Source: Planctomycetota bacterium
GTDB taxonomy: Bacteria; Planctomycetota; SBBH01; JACQRN01
Assembly (NCBI GenBank): GCA_016206515.1
Contig: JACQRN010000220.1
Coordinates: forward strand, 1-17,682
Reading direction: 5' to 3'
DNA: 17,682 bases
Shown: positions 1 to 7,231 of the stretch, piece by piece
Numbering within the stretch: the first letter of the stretch is position 1
How the letters are laid out: each line of letters opens with the position of its first letter
The notes under the pieces: generated by a model
Databases searched by the model: none
Told to the model about the DNA's origin: nothing
The model's input: only the letters and a program-made list of their open reading frames with translations
Program-made: the position numbers and the translations under genes

Positions 1-1
1 C

Positions 2-409
2 CAGCAGGAGATGGCGCGCAACGTCCTGCGCTCGGAGAGGCGGCGCGTGCGGGACGTCATGATCCCCTGGGAGCGTGTCGCGAAGATCGCCCCCGATGCG
101 GACGCGCGCGCCCTGCGGGGCGCCTCTCCGGGACAGGCGCACGCGCGCTATCCGGTCGTGTCGGCGGATGGGCACCTCCACGGGATCGCGCACCTGCTGG
201 ACCTCCTGCGCCCGGGGACGCCGCCCGCCGCTCGTATCGCGCGGAGCGCCTACTTCCTGCGCGCCGACCAGACCGTCCTGGCGGCGCTCCTCACCCTCCA
301 GCGCCGCCACGCCCCGATCGCCGTCGTCCGCGACGCCGGACGGATGGTGGGGATTGTCACCGCCAAGGACCTCGTGGAGGAAATCGTCGGGGATCTTCAT
401 GATTTGTGA
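2..409 (+). CDS. CBS-domain pair protein, C-terminal part (5' truncated by the window edge)
   Basis: The reading frame is already open at the first complete codon, so the gene begins upstream of the window. The visible part holds two CBS motifs. The first starts around RDVMIPWERV and runs to HLHGIAHLLDLL; the second covers YFLRADQTVLAALLTLQRR to GRMVGIVTAKDLVEEIVGDL. The pattern of an RDVM(I/T)P segment followed by two CBS motifs and ending in VEEIVGDLHD is that of the DUF21-CBS (CNNM/CorB-like, haemolysin-related) membrane proteins, in which the CBS pair is cytosolic and senses adenine nucleotides. Here the protein stops straight after the second CBS motif, so the CorC_HlyC domain found at the end of many relatives is absent. 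The internal ATG at position 11 is probably just a methionine. The membrane part is outside the window, so the full family assignment is inference. Confidence 0.8.
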   Translation, partial: QQEMARNVLRSERRRVRDVMIPWERVAKIAPDADARALRGASPGQAHARYPVVSADGHLHGIAHLLDLLRPGTPPAARIARSAYFLRADQTVLAALLTLQRRHAPIAVVRDAGRMVGIVTAKDLVEEIVGDLHDL

Positions 410-414
410 TGGTT

Positions 415-533
415 GTCGTCCCGAGGAGCCAGTTCGGATGACCGCGAGGCTCCGAGGGACCTCTGTGTCAGACGGACGAGCGAACAGGGGTCCCTCGTCG
501 CCTGCGGCCTGATCGATGGCTCCTCGGGACGAC
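415..533. repeat. 119-bp element with perfect 17-bp terminal inverted repeats
   Basis: Bases 415-431 (GTCGTCCCGAGGAGCCA) are the exact reverse complement of 517-533. Each half continues towards the centre with a related block (CGAGGGACC followed by CTGT), so the element looks like an inverted dimer of one unit. A related copy lies at 16473-16569. It occupies most of the gap between the CBS gene and the secreted paralogs. It has no coding potential that I would credit. It could be a non-autonomous mobile element or a bidirectional transcription stop. Confidence 0.75.
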
Positions 534-553
534 CCGCATATCCCCGCGGAAAG

Positions 554-582
554 TTGCCCTCCCCCACCCCCTGGCCTATGAT
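554..582 (+). promoter_or_regulatory. Candidate sigma-70-type promoter for the secreted paralog pair
   Basis: TTGCCC at 554-559 is followed by a 17-bp spacer and TATGAT at 577-582. The predicted transcription start, about 589, leaves a short leader before the ATG at 604. The box quality and spacing are good but this is a pattern match only. Confidence 0.5.
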
Positions 583-603
583 TCGGGAAGCGGCGCTTAA
601 GCC

Positions 604-1494
604 ATGACGGAAGCCATCTCCATACGCCACCTCACCGTCGGCGCCCTCCTCGGGGCGCTCGCGGTCCTCCTCTGCAGCGGTACGTCGCTCGCGGGGCTCG
701 GCAGCGCCGGCGCGTCCAATCCGGACGGACCCCAGATCCTCACGGCGGGGGTCAAGTCCCCCGGGAGCGTCACGGACTCCCTGCTCCTGGTCGACCCGAC
801 GGAGTACGCGCTGGTCACCTATACGCTGGATCCGACCAACCGGCTGCCGGTCCTGAACGCGCTGCGCTACTACGGATGGGACCTCCTCCTGCGCTCCTAC
901 CCGAGCGCGGCGTACCTGCCGGAGGGAGCCGACAACGCGACCTACCGGGAACCGGAGGTCAAATGGGTCGCTCGCGCGGGCCAGAACAGCTCCCACGGCA
1001 TCCGGAAGCATCTGGAGCTGTTCCTGCGGGCCCACCACCGGCTGACGCAGGCGGAGGGGAATCCGAAGACCCCGGAGGACGTCCAGGGGGAACAGCTCCG
1101 GGGGAGCGCGGGGCACACCGCCCTTCAAACGCTCGTGACGGGGAGCATCGCGGAGTTCGTGCTCCTGGACACCGCGCTCAAGCGGATCTGCTGGTATGCG
1201 GTGGAGTCGGACCGGATCCTGTTCCTGTCCGCGCGCCGGTACGACTATGACCTCACCCTGGCGACCGCCTGGCCCCACTCGTTCTCGGAGAGGGGGCTGG
1301 CGATCCACTCGCGGGACCGGGGGGATATGGCCAATCCGAACAGCGACTTCTGGCCGGTCCAGTACGTCCACAAGATGATCGACTCCAAGGGGGAGACCGT
1401 CCCGGGGACCACACCGGCCGGCCCAGGCGGTGGCGGCGGGCAGGGGACTGTGAACGAGTGGGGCGAGTATACGGACGACGGGGTTCCGGAGTGA
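604..1494 (+). CDS. Secreted protein of unknown function, tandem paralog A
   Basis: A 296-residue protein whose N-terminus (basic start, hydrophobic stretch at about residues 10-30) reads as a signal peptide, so export is likely. I recognise no family. It shares an ordered set of motifs with the next gene: NPDG.-.ILTA just after the signal peptide, LLLVDP.-.Y, ALRYYGWDLLL, NSS.GI, an LQTL segment, R.CWY, and FWPVQ near the end. The C-terminus is a glycine-rich tail (GPGGGGGQG). The conserved Trp/Tyr-rich core suggests a folded extracytoplasmic domain, but no catalytic motif is visible. The ATG start is favoured because a promoter lies just upstream and the signal peptide follows at once. Its stop overlaps the GTG start of the paralog by four bases, so the two are translationally coupled. 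Confidence 0.75.
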   Translation: MTEAISIRHLTVGALLGALAVLLCSGTSLAGLGSAGASNPDGPQILTAGVKSPGSVTDSLLLVDPTEYALVTYTLDPTNRLPVLNALRYYGWDLLLRSYPSAAYLPEGADNATYREPEVKWVARAGQNSSHGIRKHLELFLRAHHRLTQAEGNPKTPEDVQGEQLRGSAGHTALQTLVTGSIAEFVLLDTALKRICWYAVESDRILFLSARRYDYDLTLATAWPHSFSERGLAIHSRDRGDMANPNSDFWPVQYVHKMIDSKGETVPGTTPAGPGGGGGQGTVNEWGEYTDDGVPE

Positions 1495-2345
1495 ACCGGG
1501 CCGCCCGCCGTTCGCTCGCTGCGGGAGCCGTCCTCGGGGGGGTCGCCGGGCTCCTGCTCGCCGGCGGCTCGCCCGCGGGAGCGGGGACGCCCGGCGCCCA
1601 GAACCCGGACGGGGGAGAGATCCTCACCGCCTCCCTCTCGTCGGTCGGGGGAGGCGACCTCCTGCTCGTCGTCGACCCGGTGCAGTACAGCATCGCGATT
1701 TACGACACGAACAACCAGAACCGCCTGATGCTCCTGCGCGCGCTGCGCTACTACGGATGGGACCTCCTCCTGGAATCGTTCCCCAGCAGCGGGCACGAGC
1801 CCCGGGGCGGCGACAAGAACAAGCCGTACGGCGAGATGGCGATCCCGTGGTCCTGGGGTGGCGCCAGCGCGCACAACTCCTCCTGGGGGATCGCGCAGAT
1901 GATCCAGGGGAAGGACAAGCCCGGACGGATGTCGCTCCCGCAGTTCCGGGAGAGGCACGAGCAACCCGCGCTTCCGGAGGAGCCGCCCCGCGGCGGGGGC
2001 GCGGGGCGCACGATCCTCCAGACGCTCAACGGGGTGGGAGGCGCCGGGTCGGACGCCTTCGCGATCGTCGACACGAGCGACGGCGTGCGCCGCGCCTGCT
2101 GGTACACCCTGGGCGGCGCCTCCGCGATCCAGCTCCTGGCGGTCCGCGACTTCCAGTGGGACGTAAAGATGCCCCAGGCCTGGTCCGGGCGGAAGATCAA
2201 CCGCGCGCATCTCGACTATCCCGGCGGGATCGGGGCCGGACGGGCCGAATTCTGGCCGGTCCAAAGGGTCCGCTACTTTGTTGAGTCGGCGGTCGACTCG
2301 GCGGAGGAGCCCGAGGGGGGCGAAACCCCTCCCGGCGACAATTGA
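1491..2345 (+). CDS. Secreted protein of unknown function, tandem paralog B
   Basis: I start the gene at GTG 1491, which overlaps the preceding TGA (GTGA) and puts a signal peptide directly at the N-terminus (basic NRAARR then a hydrophobic run to about residue 27). An upstream GTG at 1458 would only add charged residues. The 284-residue product matches paralog A along its length: NPDGGEILTA, LLLVVDPVQYSIAIYD, ALRYYGWDLLL, AHNSSWGIAQM, ILQTLNG, RRACWYTL, and EFWPVQRV. The segment encoding ALRYYGWDLLL is identical at DNA level to the one in paralog A. Function is unknown. The pair probably arose by tandem duplication and may act together in the periplasm or at the cell surface. Confidence 0.75.
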   Translation: MNRAARRSLAAGAVLGGVAGLLLAGGSPAGAGTPGAQNPDGGEILTASLSSVGGGDLLLVVDPVQYSIAIYDTNNQNRLMLLRALRYYGWDLLLESFPSSGHEPRGGDKNKPYGEMAIPWSWGGASAHNSSWGIAQMIQGKDKPGRMSLPQFRERHEQPALPEEPPRGGGAGRTILQTLNGVGGAGSDAFAIVDTSDGVRRACWYTLGGASAIQLLAVRDFQWDVKMPQAWSGRKINRAHLDYPGGIGAGRAEFWPVQRVRYFVESAVDSAEEPEGGETPPGDN

Positions 2346-2371
2346 CACCTCCTCGCAAGGCGTGGTAGGAG
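2342..2371 (+). promoter_or_regulatory. TTGACA box and TAGGAG motif ahead of the HTH membrane protein
   Basis: TTGACA at 2342-2347 overlaps the end of the previous gene. TAGGAG follows after 18 bp at 2366-2371. The second motif can be read as a weak -10 box or, more simply, as a ribosome binding site seven bases before GTG 2379. If it is only a ribosome binding site, the promoter reading fails. Confidence 0.3.
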
Positions 2372-2378
2372 ACGGGGC

Positions 2379-3479
2379 GTGGCCGAGCCGTTCGTGAACT
2401 TCGAGGGGGCCTGCAAGGACCTGGGTGTCGGCGAGGAGCAGATGAAGGACCTGATCTCGCGCGGGGACCTGCGCGCCTTCAGCGACGCGGGGACGTTCAA
2501 GTTCCGGCGGACGGACCTCGATGCCTACAAGAAGAAGCATCCTGCCAGCGAGGAGGCCGGAGGCGAGGAGCCCCTGGTGATCCTCCCGGAGATGGAGGAT
2601 GCGGAATCGCTGGAGGCGGTCGCGATGGACGCCGCCGAGATCGCCGAGGAGGAACCCACGATGGGCGGCCCCTCCGAGGAGACGATGCCGCTCCTCCAGA
2701 AGAGCGACCCGATGCTCCTCGAGGAGTCGGCCGTGGTCGAGGCGACGCCCCCCTCCGACGGGGAGGCGGACCTGACCGACACGTTGACCGACGCGCAGGA
2801 GATCTCCCTGGAGGATCTCGCGGCCGAGGACGAGGCACCGAAGGCCGCGCCGCCGAGGCCTCCTTCGCAACCGAAGAAGGGGATCCCGGCGCCCTCCGCC
2901 ACCGAGGAGATCTCGCTCGAGGAGGTCGGCGGCCCCGTCGACCTCTTGCGGGACGAGGAGGCCAGCTCGGCCACCGAGGAGCTGCGGTTGAGCGACGAGG
3001 TGGGCCTCGCCCCCACCGAGGATATCGCGGGCGAGGGGGTCACCTCCCAGATCACACGCCCGATCGACCTCGAGGACGCCGGGATGACGACCGACCCGCT
3101 GGCGATCGAGGGGATGCCCGAGGCCGGGGAGGAGCAGCCGGAGGATCTGGCCGCCCCGAAGGGGGGGATCCCGCGGTCGGGCCTCTTGAGCCTGTCGGGG
3201 GTCCGCCAGCGCAAGCAGGGACACCCCGCGTGGGCGGTCCTGATGGTGCTCACCGGCGCCGGCCTCGCCTTCACCGGTGCGATCCTGCTCGGGTACCCGC
3301 AGAGGTACGTCCCCGGGTACCTCGACTGGGCGCTTGAGGCGATGCCCCCCACCGAGGCCGGACTGGCCAACCCCCCGCCCGAGCGGAGGCTGCCGCCCCT
3401 GGTCGCCCCGTTGGACCTCCTGCGCGACTTCAACGTCCCGTCCGAAGGCCGGGAACGACCGCCGGAAACCGCGAGGTAG
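2379..3479 (+). CDS. Membrane-anchored protein with N-terminal excisionase-type HTH domain
   Basis: The N-terminal 50 residues (FVNFEGACKDLGVGEEQMKD ... FKFRRTDLDAYKKK) match the helix-turn-helix domain class shared by excisionases and MerR-like proteins (HTH_17). A long acidic, low-complexity region follows (about residues 55-275), with repeated short motifs such as EEISLEEV, EISLEDL and TEELRLSDEV. One hydrophobic segment at about residues 283-306 (AWAVLMVLTGAGLAFTGAILL) would span the membrane, leaving about 60 Pro-rich residues outside. This layout, with DNA- or protein-binding head, disordered acidic linker and a single membrane anchor, suggests a tethered regulator or scaffold. The HTH may instead bind protein. 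Start is GTG with GGAG upstream. Confidence 0.65.
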   Translation: MAEPFVNFEGACKDLGVGEEQMKDLISRGDLRAFSDAGTFKFRRTDLDAYKKKHPASEEAGGEEPLVILPEMEDAESLEAVAMDAAEIAEEEPTMGGPSEETMPLLQKSDPMLLEESAVVEATPPSDGEADLTDTLTDAQEISLEDLAAEDEAPKAAPPRPPSQPKKGIPAPSATEEISLEEVGGPVDLLRDEEASSATEELRLSDEVGLAPTEDIAGEGVTSQITRPIDLEDAGMTTDPLAIEGMPEAGEEQPEDLAAPKGGIPRSGLLSLSGVRQRKQGHPAWAVLMVLTGAGLAFTGAILLGYPQRYVPGYLDWALEAMPPTEAGLANPPPERRLPPLVAPLDLLRDFNVPSEGRERPPETAR

Positions 3480-3500
3480 GGACGGGCTTCATGCCCGTCC
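3480..3500. terminator. Hairpin directly after the HTH membrane protein stop codon
   Basis: GGACGGGC at 3480-3487 pairs perfectly with GCCCGTCC at 3493-3500 around a TTCAT loop, starting at the base after the TAG stop. There is no T tract, so it is either a hairpin of the U-less kind or a member of the GGGC-loop-GCCC repeat family seen again near 17390-17447. Confidence 0.45.
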
Positions 3501-3501
3501 G

Positions 3502-3544
3502 GTGCGCCATCGATTCAACCCTTCCGTATTGAAAAGGGGCGCAC
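3502..3544. repeat. Nested palindrome overlapping a promoter
   Basis: GTGCGCC at 3502-3508 pairs with GGCGCAC at 3538-3544, and inside it TTCAA at 3514-3518 pairs with TTGAA at 3529-3533. The right inner arm is also the -35 box of the next promoter, so the palindrome could be an operator or a structured leader remnant. Confidence 0.35.
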
Positions 3545-3558
3545 GCACAGCGTACGAT
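3529..3558 (+). promoter_or_regulatory. Candidate sigma-70-type promoter for the OmpA-like lipoprotein
   Basis: TTGAAA at 3529-3534, an 18-bp spacer and TACGAT at 3553-3558 precede the ATG at 3610 by about 50 bases. A strong ribosome binding site (GAAGGAGGGGG) lies just upstream of that ATG. Confidence 0.5.
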
Positions 3559-3609
3559 TCTCGCCCGTTCCGTCGACCATTGTGCGGTGTACGTGAAGGA
3601 GGGGGATCG

Positions 3610-4275
3610 ATGCGGCAGGCATGCGGAATCGCGGTTCTGGCCACGGCGCTGACGGGGTGCGTCTCGAGCGCCAAGTACAACGAGGTGGTCCACAGCTACG
3701 AGGAACTCGACCGGGTCAACCAGGACCTGGCCGTGACGATCGAGGACATCCAGACCGAGAACCAGCACATGCGCGTGCTGATGGAGCAGGCGCAGATCAG
3801 CGAGCAGCAGGCGCAGGAACTCCTGGCGCTCGAACGGCGCCGCCGCGAGGAGACCGAGGCGATCTTCCGCGGCATCGAGGGAACGACGATCTCCGCGGGG
3901 GGCGGCCTGCAGATGTCGACGGAGCTCCTGTTCGATTCCGGCCGCGCGGACCTGAAGGACTCCGGCAAGCGCGTCCTGAAGGAGGTCGCCTCGCGCCTCA
4001 AGCAGACGAGCGACATGATCCGGGTCGACGGCCACACGGACGCCGTGCCGATCAGCCGCTCGCGCGAGAGGTTCGCGACGAACTGGCACCTTTCGGCCGC
4101 CCGCGCTGCCGCGGTGCTGGCGTTCCTGGAGTCCGAGGGGGTCCCGGCGAACCGGATGTTCCTGGCCGGGTACGCCGAGCACCGACCGGCCGACGCCGGC
4201 CGTGCGCCGGACCCCCGCCGCCCGAACGCGAAGGACCGCCGCGTCGAGATCTACCTGATCCAGCAGGGCCGCTAG
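3610..4275 (+). CDS. OmpA/Pal/MotB-type peptidoglycan-binding lipoprotein
   Basis: The 221-residue product starts with a lipoprotein signal peptide: lipobox L14-T15-G16-C17, so Cys17 would be lipidated. Residues about 20-85 are strongly helical and charged (EELDRVNQDLAVTIEDIQTE ... LLALERRRREETEA), predicting a coiled coil. The C-terminal 120 residues form an OmpA-like domain: LLFDSGRADLKDSGKRVLKE, IRVDGHTDAVPI, NWHLSAARAAAVLAFL, and the closing KDRRVEIYL. The GHTDAVPI...NWHLSAARA pattern is close to MotB, but no N-terminal membrane helix is present, so it is a lipoprotein and not a stator subunit. It should tether the outer membrane, or a complex in it, to peptidoglycan. ATG 3610 is chosen because of the GGAGG before it and the lipobox spacing. 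It lies next to the small gene at 4278 with only two bases between them. Confidence 0.88.
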   Translation: MRQACGIAVLATALTGCVSSAKYNEVVHSYEELDRVNQDLAVTIEDIQTENQHMRVLMEQAQISEQQAQELLALERRRREETEAIFRGIEGTTISAGGGLQMSTELLFDSGRADLKDSGKRVLKEVASRLKQTSDMIRVDGHTDAVPISRSRERFATNWHLSAARAAAVLAFLESEGVPANRMFLAGYAEHRPADAGRAPDPRRPNAKDRRVEIYLIQQGR

Positions 4276-4277
4276 GC

Positions 4278-4604
4278 GTGGTCCCGGCCGGCCAACGGGT
4301 CCGGATCGTCCTCCTGCGGAATCCCAAAGAGGAGGTGCCGACCGTGCTCCGGGGGACCGTGCAGGAGAGCGGGGACTTCATGCTCAAGATCTCCGGGCGG
4401 CGCTTCGCCAAGATCCTGGAATCGACGACCAACCGCGCCGAGGAGAAGCCGCTCGACGCGGTCGAGAAGATCTACGTGATCCCGATCCAGTCGATCCGGT
4501 TCGTCGAGCTGATCCAGCCCGATTCCGCCGAGGCGGAGCTCGACGAGCGGATCCGGCAGGAGCCGCTCCTGCGCCGCAAGGGGTCGCTGGCGCTGCTGGA
4601 TTGA
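4278..4604 (+). CDS. Small basic/acidic cytosolic protein of unknown function
   Basis: A 108-residue reading frame beginning at GTG 4278, two bases after the stop of the OmpA-like gene, so probably in the same operon. The start is set by that spacing; the frame is open further upstream but only as an overlap with the lipoprotein gene. The sequence alternates short beta-like segments (QRVRIVLLRNP, VPTVLRGTVQESGDFMLKIS, KIYVIPIQSIRFVELI) and ends in a charged tail. The pattern resembles a small beta-barrel (Sm-like or PilZ-like shape), but I do not recognise the family and claim no function. There is no signal peptide or membrane helix. Confidence 0.6.
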   Translation: MVPAGQRVRIVLLRNPKEEVPTVLRGTVQESGDFMLKISGRRFAKILESTTNRAEEKPLDAVEKIYVIPIQSIRFVELIQPDSAEAELDERIRQEPLLRRKGSLALLD

Positions 4605-4682
4605 ACCCCGCGCACCCCGCTCGCTGTACGCTTCGCGCTTCGCGCTGCACAGGATTGTCTTTCTTGTGCGCATCCTGAAACA

Positions 4683-4710
4683 CCGGGGCCCGCCTCACGG
4701 CGGGCCCCGG
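4683..4710. terminator. Strong hairpin between convergent genes
   Basis: CCGGGGCCCGCC (4683-4694) and GGCGGGCCCCGG (4699-4710) form a perfect 12-bp stem with loop TCAC. It sits between the 3' ends of the plus-strand small gene and the minus-strand flagellin gene, where it can stop transcription from both sides. No long T run follows on either strand. Confidence 0.7.
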
Positions 4711-4736
4711 GTCGTTTCCGGCCGTCCGCTCCCGCG

Positions 4737-6182
4737 CTACCCGAGGAGCTGCAGGACGCTCTGCGGCACCAGGTTCGACTGGGCCAGGATCGCCGTCCCC
4801 GCCTGCGCGAGGATCTGCAACCGCGTGAACTCGGTGGTCTCCGCGGCGAAGTCCGTGTCGCGGATCCGGCTCTCGGCGGCCGAGAGGTTCTCGATCGCCA
4901 CGCCCAGGGAGTTGATGTTCGTGTCGAGCGTGTTCTTCTCGAACGCCCCCAGTCGCGAGCGCAGGAGCGTGACGTCCCGGATCGCCTCGTCGACGATCTT
5001 CGAGGCGTTGTCCGGGTCCGTGGTCAGGTTGAAGGCGCTCCCCGTCATCAACTGGTTGAGGAACCCCACGCCCCCCTTGCCCAGGTGCGCCGGGTTGATC
5101 TGCTGCAGCCCGATCGCCTGCTTCTCGTTCGCCTGGGTCGTGTCCCCGAGCTGGAAGGTGAGCCCCCCGCTCATGATGTCGAACCGGTCGGTCCGCGGCG
5201 CGGCGGTCGTCGCGCCCGTGCCGAAGGTGCTCGACAGCGTCAGCTGCAGATCGAGGAGCGTCGTGTTGAGGGATAAGGTCAATCCGCGCGAGGCGGCCGT
5301 CTGCCCGTTGATGAGCGCCGTGACGTTGGTCCCCGTGTCGCGGGAGTTCGACAGGAACCGGGTGAGGTTCCCGTCGGTGTCGAGGTCGTTGACCTGCACG
5401 AACTGCGCCGAGCCGAACTCGGTGCTCACGAAGGAGATCCCGCTGTTGATGATGTCGGTGGAGCGCACGGCGCTGACACCCGTGGAATCCTTCACGTTGT
5501 TGACCGCCGCGACGATCTGGGACAGGGTCGAGGAGGCACCGAGGATGACCACCTCGGTCCCCTTGTTCCCGGTGATCTCCAGCGAGATCGCCGAGCCGGC
5601 GCTGGTGCCGGCGATGTTGTCCTTCTGGACGATCGCGCGCTGGGCGTTCGCGGTGACCTTCAGGTTGACCGCCAGGGACGTCTGCCCGGCGGGGATGAAC
5701 GCCCCCTGGATGTTCAGCTCGGAGATCGATGCCGCCGCGCCGCTGACGACGTAGTCCTGCAGGCCGTTGAGGAGGTACTTCCCCGCGAACTTCGTGGTGT
5801 TGGCGATCCGGTTGATCGACTCGATCGCGGAGTCGACCTGCGCCTGGTTGGCGTCGATCTCCTCCTGCGACAGGGCCCCGTCGTTGGCCGCCTCGAGGAC
5901 GAGCTCCTTGACGTTCACCAGGAGCGCGTTCACCTCGTTGAGGGCCCCCTCCGCCGTGCGCACCAGGTTCGAGGCGCGCTGCGAGTTGTTGACCGCCTCG
6001 CGCAGGGCCGCCAGCTGCGCGCGCAACTGCTCGGAGATGGTGAGCCCCGCCGGGTCGTCCGCCGCCCGCGTGATCCGGAACCCGGAGGAGAGCCGCTCGA
6101 GCGAACGCGACAGCCCGGTGTTCGTCGTATTGAGGTTGCGCAGCGCGTTGAGCGCCGCGATGTTCGTGTTGATCCGGCTCAT
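4737..6182 (-). CDS. fliC: Flagellin
   Basis: The 481-residue protein has the conserved flagellin ends. The N-terminal D0/D1 region reads SRINTNIAALNALRNLN ... LSRSLERLSSGFRITRAADD, followed by GLTISEQLRAQ and NSQRASNLVRTAEGALNEV. The C-terminal D1/D0 region reads LRSRLGAFEKNTLDTNINSL, IRDTDFAAETTEFTRLQILAQ, and ends SNLVPQSVLQLLG. The middle (about 165-400) is the variable, surface-exposed part. Flagellin is exported through the flagellar type III apparatus and polymerises into the filament. The ATG overlaps the stop of the MerR-type gene (ATGA), and the ribosome binding site GAAGGAGGT lies inside the end of that gene, so translation of the two is coupled. No other flagellar gene is in the window. 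Confidence 0.96.
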   Translation of the reverse strand: MSRINTNIAALNALRNLNTTNTGLSRSLERLSSGFRITRAADDPAGLTISEQLRAQLAALREAVNNSQRASNLVRTAEGALNEVNALLVNVKELVLEAANDGALSQEEIDANQAQVDSAIESINRIANTTKFAGKYLLNGLQDYVVSGAAASISELNIQGAFIPAGQTSLAVNLKVTANAQRAIVQKDNIAGTSAGSAISLEITGNKGTEVVILGASSTLSQIVAAVNNVKDSTGVSAVRSTDIINSGISFVSTEFGSAQFVQVNDLDTDGNLTRFLSNSRDTGTNVTALINGQTAASRGLTLSLNTTLLDLQLTLSSTFGTGATTAAPRTDRFDIMSGGLTFQLGDTTQANEKQAIGLQQINPAHLGKGGVGFLNQLMTGSAFNLTTDPDNASKIVDEAIRDVTLLRSRLGAFEKNTLDTNINSLGVAIENLSAAESRIRDTDFAAETTEFTRLQILAQAGTAILAQSNLVPQSVLQLLG

Positions 6183-6571
6183 GACTGGACCTCCTTCGAT
6201 TCGGTCTCCGTCTCCGTCCCCGTCCCCGACAACCCGAGTTGGCGCCGTGCCCCGCAGATCGTGAACATCTCGATCTTGAGGAGGCGCTTGATCCGCAGGA
6301 TCCGCCGCACATCGTCCATCGAATAGATGCGCTGGTTCCCCGCCGTCCGATGCGGATCCAGGAAGTCGTGGAAGATCCTCTCCCAGTACCGCAGGGTCGG
6401 TTTGCTGACCCCCGCGATCATCTCCACCTGCTGGATCGTCAGGGGGAGATCACCTAGCGCCGGCAGGGTTGCGTCAGGCGATTCGGGGAGACCGACGCCG
6501 CCCCCCATTTCGCGTTCCAACGGTGCGTGTGAAATGACCCACCTCCTTGCGGTTGCCGGGGTCGCCTCCAT
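6179..6571 (-). CDS. MerR-family transcriptional regulator coupled to flagellin
   Basis: The 130-residue product has a MerR-type winged HTH at about residues 44-112: LTIQQVEMIAGVSKPTLRYW, then the wing with H-R-T-A-G-N-Q-R-I-Y, then DDVRRILRIKRLL. It lacks the long dimerisation helix and effector domain of full-length MerR proteins. Residues 1-40 are a low-complexity extension and the C-terminus is a short TETETE tail. A ribosome binding site (AAGGAGG) falls further down inside the 5' part, so a shorter start is possible, but the first ATG is the only ATG upstream of the HTH apart from Met22. The gene's end overlaps the flagellin start by four bases, so it may control flagellin or its own operon. 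That role is inference from position. Confidence 0.82.
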   Translation of the reverse strand: MEATPATARRWVISHAPLEREMGGGVGLPESPDATLPALGDLPLTIQQVEMIAGVSKPTLRYWERIFHDFLDPHRTAGNQRIYSMDDVRRILRIKRLLKIEMFTICGARRQLGLSGTGTETETESKEVQS

Positions 6572-6610
6572 GCGACCCCCATTTTCGTTTGCGACAGCAG
6601 CATCGACGGG

Positions 6611-6637
6611 ACTACGACGCCACTTGAGGCTTTTTTA
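6611..6637 (-). promoter_or_regulatory. Weak sigma-28-like motif upstream of the MerR-flagellin pair
   Basis: On the minus strand TAAA (6637-6634) is followed after exactly 15 bases by GTCGTAGT (6618-6611). The sigma-28 consensus is TAAA-N15-GCCGATAA; the spacing fits but the -10 half is a poor match. It is recorded because a flagellin gene lies downstream. Confidence 0.2.
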
Positions 6638-6657
6638 CGCGACGCGGTGCCTTCCCT

Positions 6658-6692
6658 GCCGGGCGGCCTGCGCGATCCGGAAGGCGCCCGGC
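6658..6692. repeat. Inverted repeat in the 6572-6794 intergenic region
   Basis: GCCGGGCG at 6658-6665 pairs with CGCCCGGC at 6685-6692 around a 19-base loop. It lies downstream of the thioesterase on the minus strand and could end its transcript, though no T run follows directly. The rest of 6572-6794 holds no gene that I can see. Confidence 0.35.
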
Positions 6693-6794
6693 ATCGCCCC
6701 GACTAGGCCGCCGGAACGCGGCGATCCTGCCGCTGGAGCTTTCCACAATCGGCGCGGCGTACCCTTCACGCGCCGCTTCAGGCAGGCTGGAAAA

Positions 6795-7202
6795 TCAAAC
6801 CTCGTTGCGCAACCTCTGGTGGAGCACCAGGGGGAATCGCGTCGGGCGGTGCCGCGCGTTCACGCAGGCGTGGACGGTGCCTCCCCCCGCCGCGGACGCC
6901 CCGTCCCAGACGCGCCGTACGAGATAACGGAACTCCGCGGTGACCGCCCCCAGGCGGACCAAACGCGTCTCCACCTCCACCTCGTCGTCGTACCGGAGCG
7001 GAACACGGTACGCGAGGTCCGCCTTCACCACGGGGAGGAAGACCCCCTGTGCCTCCAGGACCTTGTACGAGGGGCCGACCCGCCGCAGGAACTCGGTGCG
7101 CCCCTGCTCGAACCAGTCCAGCAGCCGCGCGTGGTAGACGACCCCCATGGCGTCCGTCTCGCCGTACCGGACCCGGAGCCGGTGGATCGAAGGCCCGCCC
7201 AC
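6795..7202 (-). CDS. YbgC-like acyl-CoA thioesterase (hotdog fold)
   Basis: The 135-residue protein carries the 4-hydroxybenzoyl-CoA thioesterase/YbgC signature near its N-terminus: RVRYGETDAMGVVYHARLLDWFEQGRTEFLR. The Asp of ETDAMG is the expected catalytic residue. The rest (VVKADLAYRVPLRYDDEVEVETRL ... AEFRYLVRR) follows the hotdog strand pattern. Such enzymes hydrolyse acyl-CoA thioesters and in many Gram-negatives are linked to the Tol-Pal envelope system; no tol gene is visible here. Length is normal for the family. GTG 7202 is the nearest start before the domain; the ribosome binding site is weak. It follows the protease gene by 29 bases on the same strand, so they probably share a transcript. 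Confidence 0.85.
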   Translation of the reverse strand: MGGPSIHRLRVRYGETDAMGVVYHARLLDWFEQGRTEFLRRVGPSYKVLEAQGVFLPVVKADLAYRVPLRYDDEVEVETRLVRLGAVTAEFRYLVRRVWDGASAAGGGTVHACVNARHRPTRFPLVLHQRLRNEV

Positions 7203-7231
7203 GGGCCCTAGTCTACGCCCGGAAAAAGCCT

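Noticed and set aside
6541..6660. Sigma-54 promoter upstream of the MerR-flagellin pair
   Set aside because: The best GG/GC pair (AAGGCACCGCGTCGCG) has nine bases between the doublets where ten are needed, and the flanking bases fit poorly.
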